The notes under the pieces: generated by a model | Told to the model about the DNA's origin: nothing | The model's input: the letters and a program-made list of their open reading frames with translations, nothing else | Database searches by the model: none | Shown: in pieces, positions 9,046 to 17,820 of the stretch | How the letters are laid out: every line of letters begins with the position of its first letter | How positions within the stretch are numbered: the stretch's first letter is position 1 | From: an uncultured Anaerolineae bacterium | GTDB taxonomy: Bacteria > Chloroflexota > Anaerolineae > Anaerolineales > Villigracilaceae | Assembly: GCA_903908605.1 (NCBI GenBank) | Contig: CAIVSQ010000238.1 | Span: forward strand, 1 to 40,347 | Direction: 5' to 3' | Length of the DNA: 40,347 nucleotides | Program-made: the position numbers and the translations under genes

Positions 9046-9581
9046 ACCATCCCTCCCAGTGCGCGGTTCAGGGCGGCGAGTGCGCGAAATTGAAGTTGTT
9101 TTACTGAGTTTACATTTTTCTTAATCATGGTTGCAGTTTCTTCGAGTGAATAGCCCTGGTTGAAACGCAGCGCGATGACGTATTGTTGTTCTTCGGTCAG
9201 GGTTGACATGGCAGCTTTCAGACGGTTATCACGTTCTTTTTTTTCAAAATCCGCGGCCGGTAGCGGCGTGGCATCTGCGATGGTTTCAGGTAACTCATCT
9301 TCAGGTCGGCGGTATGACTTTCGCAGGTGATCCACCACTATATGGGCAGCGGTGGAAAACAACCAGGCTTTCAAATTTGTCTGCGGACCCCGCCCGGATT
9401 GGGTGGCTTCCAACAGACGTACGAACACATCACTGGCAATATCCTCGGCAGCATGTTCGTCATTAAGACGATACCGCACGAAACGGTATACCTCAGGAAA
9501 GTACCGGTCGTAAATCGAGCTGATCGCTTGTGGATCAAGTCGCTTTAAATTCTCAAGTTCGTTTTGTTCGGTCAAAGGCAT
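9042..9581 (-). CDS. ECF-family RNA polymerase sigma factor
   Basis: A 179-residue group 4 (ECF) sigma factor. Region 2 spans about residues 15-85 (SIYDRYFPEVYRFVRYRL then the AAEDIASDVFVRLLE segment that contacts core and the -10), and region 4 spans about 118-172 (LTEEQQYVIALRFNQGYS with the EETATMIKKNVNSVKQLQ helix-turn-helix for -35 recognition). Region 3 is absent, as expected. It overlaps the membrane anti-sigma-like gene by 4 bp, a standard sigma/anti-sigma arrangement with translational coupling. The start ATG has no good Shine-Dalgarno sequence. No target promoter motif could be identified in the window. Confidence 0.94.
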
Positions 9582-9626
9582 GATGTAAATTGGAGCCCTG
9601 TCTGAATGGGGGATCGATCATGGGAA

Positions 9627-9653
9627 TTTCCGTGTCCTTAGCCGGCACGGAAA
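9627..9653. other. Inverted repeat upstream of the ECF sigma gene
   Basis: An 8-bp perfect inverted repeat TTTCCGTG/CACGGAAA with an 11-nt spacer lies 46 nt upstream of the sigma start. It could be a hairpin in the 5' leader or a protein-binding dyad. Nothing else recognisable lies in the 259-bp gap 9582-9840. Confidence 0.4.
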
Positions 9654-9840
9654 AATTGGAAGACTGCTACCATGTTTCGATCCTCGCACAAAACCCGTTT
9701 TTTTTTCAACATGCTCCACATTCAGGCAATTAGCCTTGCACCGAATATTGGATTACGAAACTTGGATTTGTGTATGGTTCTATAGTATCAGTCGTTGATG
9801 TGTGGTAAAAGTTACGGCTCCCCTGGGGGAATTCTTCCGT

Positions 9841-11004
9841 TTATTTCTTGGCCTTATTATACACGCGCTGAAACTCCTCCATATAGAAGGCAGCGATCTG
9901 CTTATCAAAAAAGATCAGCACATTTTCATCATTGTTTCTTTCTGCACTGGCTGTGAAATTGTAAGAACCTGTAATAACAATTTCGCGGTCAATGATAAAA
10001 ACCTTGTGATGCATGAGTCCGGGATTGCCATCCGGGTAAATCTGCAACCCTAATTGCTTAAAACTATCATACTCAGTGCCCGTATTACTTTCGATCTGGG
10101 ATTCATCCATCACGCCCGTAACCGTCAACCCATCCTGGGCTTTCTGCCGAAGGACATCGCCAAAATCATTCGCCGTGAAGGAATACGCCATCACGTTTAT
10201 GCTGTCCTTTGCGCCGCGCAGCAAAGCAGCAATACGGCGCGCCACGCGATCATCCGGGGAGAAATAAACTTCCAACCGGCTGTTGTTTATGGTGATGGAT
10301 TGATAAGGCGTTTCCGCCACGATATCCGGGCCAAAATAATTGTTCTTATACATTTCCTCAAATTCGCGCAGGTAATCCTTGACCACCCTGGGCGAAGTGA
10401 GCCTGATCACATTGTTGTTATCCTCGTAAACACCCGATGTGGTGAAATTCATCGAACCGGTCCAAACATCGGTCTGATCGATGATCATGAACTTATTGTG
10501 CATCAGACCTTCGCGCAAATCGCCCACCACCGGGATGCCGGCGGAAATCAGCGCCAGCGGCACTGCATCCGTCATATTGTCACTTTCCATCACCATGCGC
10601 ACCTTCACACCCCGCTTGTGCGCCTGTAGAAGCGCTTGCTCAATCGAGTACAGGCTGATACTATAAATAGCCACATCAATCGAAATGCGGGCATCATTGA
10701 TGGCTTCCTGCATGGGCGTATCCACCCCGCCCTCGGTCAGTGAGGCCCGCGGACTGAATGGGTCGGTAAAGAAAATTTCATAATAAGGCCCGCGGCCGGC
10801 TTTGCCAATTTTTAATGGGATTTCAACCAGTCCGTCACTACCCGATACAGCGGTTTTCTTGGGAGCAGGAGTCAACCTGGAAGTCTGAGTGGTATTTTCC
10901 GGGATGGACGAGGCAGGCTTGATCGTACAAGCCAGGGCCGCCAGGATAAGCGCCAGGAGTGCCAGCGATTGCTTCCAAATGTGAGCACTGTGAGGTTGTT
11001 TCAT
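9841..11004 (-). CDS. PLD-superfamily phosphodiesterase lipoprotein
   Basis: A 387-residue protein with two HKD motifs, H-x-K-x4-D at 169-176 (MHNKFMIID) and 332-339 (MHHKVFIID), each followed by the GS-x-NFT segment of phospholipase D-type enzymes. The N-terminus is a lipoprotein-like signal (KQSLALLALILAALAC, Cys26), though Ala rather than Leu is at -3. I chose the ATG at 11004 because it fits the signal peptide; an in-frame TTG at 11070 would add 22 residues overlapping the promoter. The domain resembles Nuc-type endonucleases and cardiolipin-synthase-like proteins. Given its export, it may act on extracellular nucleic acid or phospholipid; the substrate is not determinable here. Confidence 0.9.
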   Translation of the reverse strand: MKQPHSAHIWKQSLALLALILAALACTIKPASSIPENTTQTSRLTPAPKKTAVSGSDGLVEIPLKIGKAGRGPYYEIFFTDPFSPRASLTEGGVDTPMQEAINDARISIDVAIYSISLYSIEQALLQAHKRGVKVRMVMESDNMTDAVPLALISAGIPVVGDLREGLMHNKFMIIDQTDVWTGSMNFTTSGVYEDNNNVIRLTSPRVVKDYLREFEEMYKNNYFGPDIVAETPYQSITINNSRLEVYFSPDDRVARRIAALLRGAKDSINVMAYSFTANDFGDVLRQKAQDGLTVTGVMDESQIESNTGTEYDSFKQLGLQIYPDGNPGLMHHKVFIIDREIVITGSYNFTASAERNNDENVLIFFDKQIAAFYMEEFQRVYNKAKK

Positions 11005-11069
11005 TTGCCTGCCTTGCACTGTAGAATTTACCCGCCGGCACCGCATAAGCACCCGGGTTGAGAGGTTCA

Positions 11070-11075
11070 ATTATA
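11070..11075 (-). promoter_or_regulatory. Candidate -10 box of the PLD-family gene
   Basis: On the minus strand TATAAT reads from 11075 to 11070, in the context CGTTATAATTG. The start would be near 11062, giving a leader of about 58 nt. No good -35 is visible. Confidence 0.4.
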
Positions 11076-11190
11076 ACGACCAGATCAGCAGTTGTGTACC
11101 AATCCGCAAAAAAACACTGGGCAAATCGGTTGCAATATGTTAAAACAACCCCAGTAGAACTTTATTATCAGGATGGGAGCTTATATTCAC

Positions 11191-12873
11191 ATGGACACCA
11201 ATTCACCAATTGCAACAGAAACAAAGAAAAACTCCACTTTTGTCATCGTCTGGCTGAGTGTATTTGCCCTGTGCCTGCTAACCTTCCTGGTAACCGTTAG
11301 CCTGGCTGGCTATGGGATGTATAAAAACATGCAGACTCCCCAGGTGAATAATCCCCAGGCTGGCCTCACCGCCACCGCCGCCTCAAGTTGGCCGGTCATC
11401 CTAACTGATAACTTCCAAACCGATGCAAATCGCTGGGACGTTGGCAATTATGAAAACGGAAACCGCCGCGACAACCGTGAAATCGGCCCAGGCTTCTACC
11501 GCTGGTCCCTGGAAAACGCCGCCGGCTACACCTACTGGCAACCAGCTTCCCTCGGCAACCTGCGCGATTTCACCCTCTCGGTCTCTGTGCGCCATATCTC
11601 CGGCACGCAGTACGACCAGTATGGCGTCATATTCTGCAACAACGCTGGCAATCATTATGTTTTCGCCATCCAGGATTCAGGTGATTTTATCGTCTCTGGC
11701 TACATCGCCGGGGAGTACAAAGAACTGATCCCCACGAAAAAATCAACCCTGATCAAACCTGGAAAAATTAACCATCTCGGGGTTGTAGCCCTGGATGGCA
11801 AGTATACACTGTTTATCAACGGCGCTTTCGCCGGCGAATTTAAAGACAACAGCCTGTCCGGCGGAGATGTCGCCATGATGGTCGGCCCGGAGCAGGGGCC
11901 ATCCCTGCCCGATGCCCAACCACAGGGCATCAGCACCAGGCGGCAAGAAGCCAGGTTTATCGCCGAGTTCTCCAGCTTTGAAGTCCGCGCTCCGGCAGAA
12001 TCTGTCTCCTACCGCAGCAGCACCCCCAGCCTGCCTCCAATCAAACCCGGCCCAGGCCGGCTGGTCTTTGGTTCCAACCAGGGCGGTCAGCTCGAAATTT
12101 ACACCATCGCCAGCGATGGCACCAATCTAAAACAGCTCACAGACAACCAGGCGGCCGATTATGCCCCGCGCTGGTCACCCGATGGCAAACAGATCGCCTT
12201 CTGCTCCGAACGTGACGGAAATGCCGAAATTTACGTCATGGAGGCTAACGGGACCAACCTGCGGCGGCTGACCTTCGACCCCAAGCGCGATTGCTCCCCC
12301 GACTGGTCTCCAGACGGTAGACAGATCATTTTTTCATCCAACCGTGACGGCAAATTCCAAATATACCTGATGCCCGCCGCCGGCGAGAAGGATGGCCTCC
12401 AGCAGATCACCCACAGCAAGGATAATGAGACCAACCCAATCATCTCGCCCGACGGGCAAAAAATCCTCTTCCAGGTAAAAATGGCCGGCTCGAACACCGA
12501 CCTGTATGTAATGGGCATCGATGGGAAAAAGCGTGAAGTGGTGGGGTTGGGCTACGACAACGCCGGTTACGTCGATGGCGCCTGGGATCCAGCTGGCAAA
12601 CGCATTGCCTACGTGCAAAGAAGCGGCAGCTATGGCGATATTATGGTATCCAGCTTGAAAAATGACAACAGTGAGCAAGACTGGCGCCAGATCACCCCCG
12701 ACTATACCCTCAACCAATATCCCGGTTGGTCACCAGATGGCAGCCAGCTCGTTTACGTGGGTGAAGTAAACGGACAACCGGATATCTATATCATTCTCGC
12801 CAATGGGTCAGGTATTTTTCGCGTAACAAACGACCAGGCCATCGAGAAAAACCCCGATTGGACTGCCCCCTAA
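11191..12873 (+). CDS. Membrane-anchored protein with laminin-G/glucanase-like domain and TolB-type WD40-like propeller
   Basis: A protein of about 560 residues. One membrane helix lies near residues 17-40 (VIVWLSVFALCLLTFLVTVSL). A lectin/glucanase-like beta-sandwich follows (about 70-260, with TDNFQTDANRWDVGNYENG and GVVALDGKYTLFINGAFAGE). The C-terminal half carries PD40/TolB-type repeats such as RWSPDGKQIAFCSERDGNAE and DWSPDGRQIIFSSNRDGKFQ, at least five in number. The start at 11191 is preceded by GGGAG; an alternative ATG at 11173 overlaps that site. The bulk of the protein is predicted to be outside the cytoplasm. The function is unknown; sugar binding or a scaffold role is possible from the domains only. 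Confidence 0.83.
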   Translation: MDTNSPIATETKKNSTFVIVWLSVFALCLLTFLVTVSLAGYGMYKNMQTPQVNNPQAGLTATAASSWPVILTDNFQTDANRWDVGNYENGNRRDNREIGPGFYRWSLENAAGYTYWQPASLGNLRDFTLSVSVRHISGTQYDQYGVIFCNNAGNHYVFAIQDSGDFIVSGYIAGEYKELIPTKKSTLIKPGKINHLGVVALDGKYTLFINGAFAGEFKDNSLSGGDVAMMVGPEQGPSLPDAQPQGISTRRQEARFIAEFSSFEVRAPAESVSYRSSTPSLPPIKPGPGRLVFGSNQGGQLEIYTIASDGTNLKQLTDNQAADYAPRWSPDGKQIAFCSERDGNAEIYVMEANGTNLRRLTFDPKRDCSPDWSPDGRQIIFSSNRDGKFQIYLMPAAGEKDGLQQITHSKDNETNPIISPDGQKILFQVKMAGSNTDLYVMGIDGKKREVVGLGYDNAGYVDGAWDPAGKRIAYVQRSGSYGDIMVSSLKNDNSEQDWRQITPDYTLNQYPGWSPDGSQLVYVGEVNGQPDIYIILANGSGIFRVTNDQAIEKNPDWTAP

Positions 12874-12901
12874 ACCATACCAGTATCAGTCACCGGATCG
12901 A

Positions 12902-13444
12902 TTAAGCCAGTACCCACAAGGCCGCCGGGCCCAGGTTAAGCTGTATTTTGAGCGCTTTCAGGTCGTCACGCCGGGCGGCCTCAATTCCCATGACGATAAA
13001 TTCCGCCATCGGCCGCAAATCTTCGGCTGCCAGGGTCACCGGCAAAAACGGCGCAGGCTGCCCCACGCCCAGGCTGGGCGGCTGGTTAATCAACTGCATC
13101 CCCTGCCCAATCAAATCATCCAGCCCGCAGGCATAGGCGGGCACCATAAAAATGCGCGCAGACTGCCAGAACTCGGAAGCCTGCTGCGATTGGTTACCGG
13201 AATATGTTTCGCGCTGCAGAACAACTGTTCCCTGTGCCACCCAAAACGGTCGCCCACGCCCGCCGCTCGGAATACCCGCCCCATACTGAATGGTGAGCAG
13301 TGATAGCCCGCTTGGCTGTCCATCATCCAAAATCAACGCCTGTCCGCAGGTCGGGCAAACCCAGGCGACCTCATCCACCCCGGCCGGCAGGGCTGACTGA
13401 CACTTAAGACATTGCAGGGGAAGCAGTGCAGGACTGTTATTCAT
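12902..13444 (-). CDS. Zinc-ribbon protein, third gene of a zinc-ribbon operon
   Basis: A 180-residue protein with an N-terminal zinc ribbon: Cys12, Cys15, Cys30 and Cys33 (CLKC and CPTC). The remainder has no membrane segment and no family I recognise; it contains PFWVAQGTVVLQRETYSG, which resembles the PxW segments of the two upstream proteins. The start overlaps the stop of the preceding gene in an ATGA, so the two are translationally coupled. It converges on the propeller gene with 28 nt between stop codons and no terminator. The role is unknown. Confidence 0.75.
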   Translation of the reverse strand: MNNSPALLPLQCLKCQSALPAGVDEVAWVCPTCGQALILDDGQPSGLSLLTIQYGAGIPSGGRGRPFWVAQGTVVLQRETYSGNQSQQASEFWQSARIFMVPAYACGLDDLIGQGMQLINQPPSLGVGQPAPFLPVTLAAEDLRPMAEFIVMGIEAARRDDLKALKIQLNLGPAALWVLA

Positions 13445-14499
13445 TTCCGGCTCCCATCCAGTGATTTAATCGTATCGCTGACAGTGCGGAACATCTTCCC
13501 GTAATCCCCGCCAGTAAATTGCTTTAAATCCAGCTTGGAACCGCCGCCATACTCATAGTGCTCGCCGTAGCGATACGCCAGGTAAGCGGCAATCATCATG
13601 CCCACCCCAAAAACCAGCGAGGCCAGCAAGATGCCCAACATCCCATCATTGTTATCTGAATTGGAAAGCGCCATCACCAAAAAAGTGGGCACGTCCACCA
13701 CCAGGAAGGCACCCAGCGCCATGCCGCCCACCAGCACAGCAGCCCGGTAAATGACATTACCAGGCGCTTTGCCATACAGCACCTTGCCCGAGTACCCATC
13801 CACCACCACCTGGAAAGCGCGATCACGGTACAGGTAACGGATAACCCACAGCGGGTAATACACCAACCCAAAACGATTGTTGATAAAGCGCACAAAAAGC
13901 TGGCCCAGCCGGTCCAGGTTGGCAGCCGCATTGGCCCGCCCCTGGAAGTCCTTTTCGGCTGCCTGGCGCGCCTCACTGATCGAACCAACTGGCTCAAAGA
14001 CCATTCCACTCGCATGCAGGCCATCGCCGTCAAATGGTTCAAGCGGCTGGTTGGTCAGCGCTACCTGCCGGACGCCAAATTCGCCCACATCGCAAGCCGC
14101 CCCGGTCCACACCATTTCCTGCACAATCTTAACCTCGCGCGCATCGTAACGCTCATCATCCCCGCTGCCGACTTTTTTCTGTCCAAATGCCCAGCCAAGC
14201 ACCCGGCTCCACATGGCCCAGAAGGGCAGGTAGGCCAGGAACACCTCGCTAACCGTTGATCGCGAGCGCGCATCCTGGGCGATGGCAAAGTTACCAAAAA
14301 ACTTCGTCAGCGCCTGCAACGCCTGTTCACGCCCGGCCCGCGCCGGAACCTGGTAGCGGCGCACGCCGCGCTCCCCGCGCACGATCGAGCGCAGATCACA
14401 AAACGGGCAGCGCACAATCACCTGCCCTTCCGGGATCAGGATCACGCCGCCGCAGCGTGGACAGGTAAGACCCTTGGTTGACTGCGAGTCACTCATCAT
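13441..14499 (-). CDS. Zinc-ribbon membrane protein, second gene of a zinc-ribbon operon
   Basis: A 352-residue protein. The zinc ribbon is Cys13, Cys16, Cys31, Cys34 (CPRCGG and CPFCD), matching TFIIB-type or rubredoxin-like ribbons. The middle domain has LPFWAMWSRVLGWAFG and YYPLWVIRYLYRDRAF followed by VVVDGYSGKVLYG, and the C-terminal part has two membrane helices (about 254-276 and 284-306). The start ATG overlaps the upstream TAA (TAATG) with AGGGTG as ribosome binding site, so I reject the longer reading frame from 14571. The YSGKVLYG segment aligns with AATGRTLAN in the upstream protein, pointing to shared ancestry. The function is unknown. Confidence 0.78.
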   Translation of the reverse strand: MMSDSQSTKGLTCPRCGGVILIPEGQVIVRCPFCDLRSIVRGERGVRRYQVPARAGREQALQALTKFFGNFAIAQDARSRSTVSEVFLAYLPFWAMWSRVLGWAFGQKKVGSGDDERYDAREVKIVQEMVWTGAACDVGEFGVRQVALTNQPLEPFDGDGLHASGMVFEPVGSISEARQAAEKDFQGRANAAANLDRLGQLFVRFINNRFGLVYYPLWVIRYLYRDRAFQVVVDGYSGKVLYGKAPGNVIYRAAVLVGGMALGAFLVVDVPTFLVMALSNSDNNDGMLGILLASLVFGVGMMIAAYLAYRYGEHYEYGGGSKLDLKQFTGGDYGKMFRTVSDTIKSLDGSRK

Positions 14500-15305
14500 T
14501 ACACCCTTGAAGCCACCCAACTGGCGACCCCAAATAACACAGCCGCCGAAAACAGACCGCCGAAAACGCAAACCAGCCCGCCGATGACGGAGAACGAACC
14601 ACTATCACTGCCAACCGAAATAGCCAGGATCACGGCCAGGCACATGAAGATCAATGCGGCCGCACAACCCACCGCCATATAAGGCGCTTCAGCCTTGGCC
14701 GGGTAAATATTCGCCAGTGTGCGCCCGGTGGCAGCCTCCACCACGGCGGTATACGATTTTTCGCGGTGGCTGTATTTAAAGGTGTAAATGGGAATGTGCA
14801 CCAGCGCACTTTCGATCACATCCTGCACCTTTACCTGTTTTTGCTCCAACCAACCCAGGGCCGCATCCACCGGCACGCTCGGTTCCACACTCTGCCCAAC
14901 CAGGGCATCCTCATATTTACGCAGATCACCCGCCGGTAGCTTCAGGCTGCGCAGCTCGGTAATCGAGGTGGCGGCAGCCGGCTCAAGGTAAATTTGCTCG
15001 CTGCCCGCCGTCTTTACTTTGAAGTACCAGACCGGGAAATATTGAAATTCCTGCCCAAGGATGCGCGACTTCTTATCCAGGTCCTTGACAGTATCATTGC
15101 CGGCCATCCAGCGTGCCAACGCGGCCGCCGCCTGTTGACCATTAAGCGTGGGCGCCAGCGACCAGTGAAAAACAACCCGCGATTTATCCAGGTAAACCGT
15201 CGAAGCACAGTAAGGGCAGGTAATAAAATGCATACCCTCATCGGGGTGCAGTTCACCACCGCATTGCGTACAGTGAAAGTTATTAAAAGATTGTTCAGTA
15301 GCCAC
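14499..15305 (-). CDS. Zinc-ribbon membrane protein, first gene of a zinc-ribbon operon
   Basis: A protein of about 268 residues. The zinc ribbon has Cys12, Cys15, Cys30, Cys33 (CTQCGG and CPYCAS). The middle part contains FPVWYFKVKTAGSEQIYLEP and IPIYTFKYSHREKSYTAVVE, and two membrane helices lie at the C-terminus. I prefer the GTG at 15305, which lies 6 nt after a TACAAT box and has no ribosome binding site, over an ATG at 15344 upstream of that box. It begins a three-gene operon whose members are coupled by 1-4 nt overlaps. The ribbon may bind zinc for folding or nucleic acid contact; with two membrane helices a membrane-tethered role is likely. The function is unknown. Confidence 0.75.
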   Translation of the reverse strand: MATEQSFNNFHCTQCGGELHPDEGMHFITCPYCASTVYLDKSRVVFHWSLAPTLNGQQAAAALARWMAGNDTVKDLDKKSRILGQEFQYFPVWYFKVKTAGSEQIYLEPAAATSITELRSLKLPAGDLRKYEDALVGQSVEPSVPVDAALGWLEQKQVKVQDVIESALVHIPIYTFKYSHREKSYTAVVEAATGRTLANIYPAKAEAPYMAVGCAAALIFMCLAVILAISVGSDSGSFSVIGGLVCVFGGLFSAAVLFGVASWVASRV

Positions 15306-15311
15306 ACGTAT

Positions 15312-15317
15312 ATTGTA
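15312..15317 (-). promoter_or_regulatory. Candidate leaderless promoter (TACAAT) of the zinc-ribbon operon
   Basis: TACAAT on the minus strand ends 6 nt before the GTG at 15305, with TTGCAT 16 bp upstream as a weak -35. The first transcribed base would fall at or next to the start codon. Confidence 0.45.
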
Positions 15318-15401
15318 ACCAGTCCGCCCATAAATGCAATCCATTAACCCGGCTAAACATTTTTTTGAGAGGCGCGCACCGGAAATCAGCCTGTCGCGGA
15401 G

Positions 15402-15407
15402 TATAAT
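15402..15407 (+). promoter_or_regulatory. Candidate leaderless promoter (TATAAT) of murJ
   Basis: A perfect TATAAT ends 8 nt before the murJ ATG and no Shine-Dalgarno sequence is present. No clear -35 is seen. It points away from the zinc-ribbon operon promoter. Confidence 0.55.
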
Positions 15408-15415
15408 CCAGCCCT

Positions 15416-17002
15416 ATGAACGCAAACTCAGCCAACCGTCAAATCGCCCGGGCCGCCGGAACCGTCATGCTGGCCTTCATTCTAAGCAACCTGGTCGGCC
15501 TGCTGCGGCAGATACTGGTCTCGCGCACCTTTGGCACCTCTGAGCCGCTGGATGCCTTTTACGCCGCCGCCACCTTCCCCGATTTGCTGTTTAACCTGCT
15601 GGCGGGCGGTGCGCTCGGCTCAGCCTTCATCCCCACCTTCACCGGCATGCTGGCCCGCGAAGAACGCGCTAACGCCTGGCGCCTGGCCTCAGCCATAGCC
15701 AACCTGGTCATCGCTGCCCTCAGCCTGGTCAGCCTGTTGGCCGCCTTTTTCGCCCCCACGCTCGTACGCAATGTCATTTTCATCTTCCGCCCCACCCTCG
15801 CCCCCGCCCTGCAAACCCTCACAGTGGAGCTGCTGCGCATCATCCTGATCGCGCCAACCATCTTCGGACTGAGCGGGTTGGTCATGGGCATTCTCAACAC
15901 GCACCAGAAATTCTGGATGCCCGCCCTGGCGCCCGTCTTCTACTGGGTCGGTTGGATACTGGGGCTCTACCTGCTCGTCCCAGGCATGGGCATCCACGGG
16001 TTGGCCTGGGGCTATGTGCTCGGGGCCATGCTGCACCTGGCGGTGCAAATTCCCGACTTGCTTGGTCTCAAAGATCGGCACTACCAGCCCACCTTCGGTC
16101 TGCGCGACCCCGCCGTGCGCGAAGTCGGGCGCCTGATGGCCCCACGCCTGGTGGGTGTGGCAGCCGTGCAAATCAACTTCGTCATCAACGCCATGATCGC
16201 CTCTGGGCAGGGCGAGGGCAGCCTTTCAGCCATCAATGTCGCGCGCATGGTCATGACCATGCCCCTCTTTGTGATCGCCCAGGCCATCGCCACCGCCGCA
16301 CTGCCAACTTTTTCGGCCCAGGTGGCGCGCGGCGAACAAGACGAGATGCGCTCTTCCCTGGCCGCCACCCTGCGCGGGGTCTTGCTGCTTTCCATACCTT
16401 CCAGCCTGGGGCTGATCCTGCTCAGCCGCCCGGTCACTGCCATGTTGTTTCAATATGGCGCATTTGAGGCGCGCTCCACCGATATGGTCGCCTGGGCACT
16501 GACCTGGTACACGGCCGGCCTGGTCGGGCACGCCGTCGTCGAAATCCTTTCACGCGCTTTCTATTCACTGCACGATACCAAGACACCGGTCAGCGTGGGC
16601 GTGGCAGCCATGGGTCTGAATGCCCTCTTTAGCTTTGGCTTCGCAGCTCTGTTCAAATCGATCGGCTTAATGCCTCATGGCGGGCTGGCGCTGGCCAATT
16701 CGTTTGCCACCGCCCTCGAGGCAGTCATCCTGTTCGCAGCCATGCGCCGCAGGCTGGCAGGCATTGAAGGCGGCCATATTGCCCGCGGTGTCGGTCAGTT
16801 TTGCCTGGCCTCCGCCGCCATGGGCCTATCCATCCTGGCCTGGCTCAACTTCACCCACAGCGCCAACCCGTGGATCCAGGGCCTGGGCGGGGTGACGCTG
16901 GGTGGCCTGGTCTATGCCGCCGCCATCCTGCTGCTGCGCGTTCCTGAAGTTCAACTCCTGCTGGCTGCCGTGCGCGCCCGGCTGGGACACAGCCGGGGAT
17001 AA
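15416..17002 (+). CDS. murJ: Lipid II flippase MurJ (MviN family)
   Basis: A 528-residue integral membrane protein of the MOP superfamily, flipping the peptidoglycan precursor lipid II to the outer face. About 13-14 hydrophobic helices are visible. The N-terminus ARAAGTVMLAFILSNLVGLL then RQILVSRTFGTSEPLDAFYAA and the GGALGSAFIPTF segment are typical of MurJ; the central FYSLHDTKTPVSVGV segment is also conserved. Length is normal. The start has no ribosome binding site but sits 8 nt after TATAAT, suggesting leaderless mRNA. It is the sole gene of its transcript, ending at a terminator. The presence of MurJ implies that peptidoglycan is made. Confidence 0.95.
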   Translation: MNANSANRQIARAAGTVMLAFILSNLVGLLRQILVSRTFGTSEPLDAFYAAATFPDLLFNLLAGGALGSAFIPTFTGMLAREERANAWRLASAIANLVIAALSLVSLLAAFFAPTLVRNVIFIFRPTLAPALQTLTVELLRIILIAPTIFGLSGLVMGILNTHQKFWMPALAPVFYWVGWILGLYLLVPGMGIHGLAWGYVLGAMLHLAVQIPDLLGLKDRHYQPTFGLRDPAVREVGRLMAPRLVGVAAVQINFVINAMIASGQGEGSLSAINVARMVMTMPLFVIAQAIATAALPTFSAQVARGEQDEMRSSLAATLRGVLLLSIPSSLGLILLSRPVTAMLFQYGAFEARSTDMVAWALTWYTAGLVGHAVVEILSRAFYSLHDTKTPVSVGVAAMGLNALFSFGFAALFKSIGLMPHGGLALANSFATALEAVILFAAMRRRLAGIEGGHIARGVGQFCLASAAMGLSILAWLNFTHSANPWIQGLGGVTLGGLVYAAAILLLRVPEVQLLLAAVRARLGHSRG

Positions 17003-17038
17003 CCCCGGCTCAGGCAAATCCACAAACGATTCGCAATC

Positions 17039-17080
17039 AAAAAGACGATCGCCATCAAGCCTGGCAATCGTCTTTTTTTA
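17039..17080 (+). terminator. Rho-independent terminator after murJ
   Basis: AAAAAGACGATCGCC pairs with GGCAATCGTCTTTTT, one mismatch, followed by TTT. It can serve both murJ and the convergent small gene. Confidence 0.88.
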
Positions 17081-17106
17081 TTTATTCTGAACGAATCAGT
17101 GTCTTC

Positions 17107-17307
17107 CTATTTGCCGCCAAACAGACCACCCAGCAAGCCAGCCGCGGCATCCAGGTCGGTTTTTCCATCCAACACCGAATCGAGCTGGGCTGCCAGCGGT
17201 GCCGGCAGCTTTTTCTTAATAAAATCAAGGACGGTGTCCACTGCCAGCTTGGCGGTATCATGCGGCAGGCCGGTACGGGTTGCTACAAGTTTATAAAGTT
17301 CTTCCAT
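17107..17307 (-). CDS. Small conserved protein (66 aa)
   Basis: A 66-residue protein: an N-terminal helical part (ELYKLVATRTGLPHDTAKLA with VDTVLDFIKKKLPAP) and a Gly/Leu-rich C-terminal end (GLLGGLFGGK). It resembles short DUF2267-like helical proteins, weakly. The ATG has a GGAG ribosome binding site 8 nt upstream. Its gene is flanked by the murJ terminator on one side and a 59-nt gap to the YuiD-like gene on the other. No function can be assigned. Confidence 0.7.
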   Translation of the reverse strand: MEELYKLVATRTGLPHDTAKLAVDTVLDFIKKKLPAPLAAQLDSVLDGKTDLDAAAGLLGGLFGGK

Positions 17308-17366
17308 GGGGTTGCTCCTTTATCAATAAAATGAATTGCTTTATTACCGCTTAACAAGCCGGCAAA

Positions 17367-17819
17367 CTAACCGAATTTTAGCCAATAGACCAGGCTGACC
17401 GTCAACCCCAGGAAGATGCCGGCCAGCACCTCCATGGGAGTATGGCCCAAAACTTCACGCAGCGCCCGGTCAGAAATGGGATGACCGGCGAACAGCTCGT
17501 TCACCAACATATTAATTTTTTCCGCATGACGCCCGGCTTCACGGCGCACACCAGCAGCATCGTAAATAACGATCATGGTCATCGAAGCGGCCAGGGCAAA
17601 CAAATCGGTGTTAAAACCGACATGCAAACCAATCCCCATTGTGATACTGACCATCAACGCCGAGTGCGAACTTGGCATGCCACCCGCGCTCAGCAGGTAG
17701 CCCCAATTCCACTTTCCCTTGCGCCAATATTCAAAGGGCAATTTTAGAACTTGCGCCATCATCCAGGCCAACATCCCTGAAACGAAGGCCGGATTTTGTA
17801 ATAACTGAGTAAAAATCAT
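17367..17819 (-). CDS. YuiD/DUF212 family PAP2-related membrane protein
   Basis: A 150-residue membrane protein. The segment GGMPSSHSALMVSITMGIGL carries the SSH of acid phosphatase/vanadium haloperoxidase-related proteins, and GHTPMEVLAGIFLGL is the second family block. The DUF212 group is a divergent relative of PAP2 phosphatases; the enzymatic activity is not established. The start is set by GGAGG just upstream of the ATG at 17819; a longer frame to 17840 would enter xseB. The ATG sits 1 nt after the xseB stop codon, so the three genes xseA-xseB-this one look like one operon. Confidence 0.85.
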   Translation of the reverse strand: MIFTQLLQNPAFVSGMLAWMMAQVLKLPFEYWRKGKWNWGYLLSAGGMPSSHSALMVSITMGIGLHVGFNTDLFALAASMTMIVIYDAAGVRREAGRHAEKINMLVNELFAGHPISDRALREVLGHTPMEVLAGIFLGLTVSLVYWLKFG

Positions 17820-17820
17820 A

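Noticed and set aside
14499..14571. 24-residue N-terminal extension of the second zinc-ribbon protein
   Set aside because: It would run into the upstream gene; the ATG at 14499 overlaps the upstream TAA and has its own ribosome binding site.
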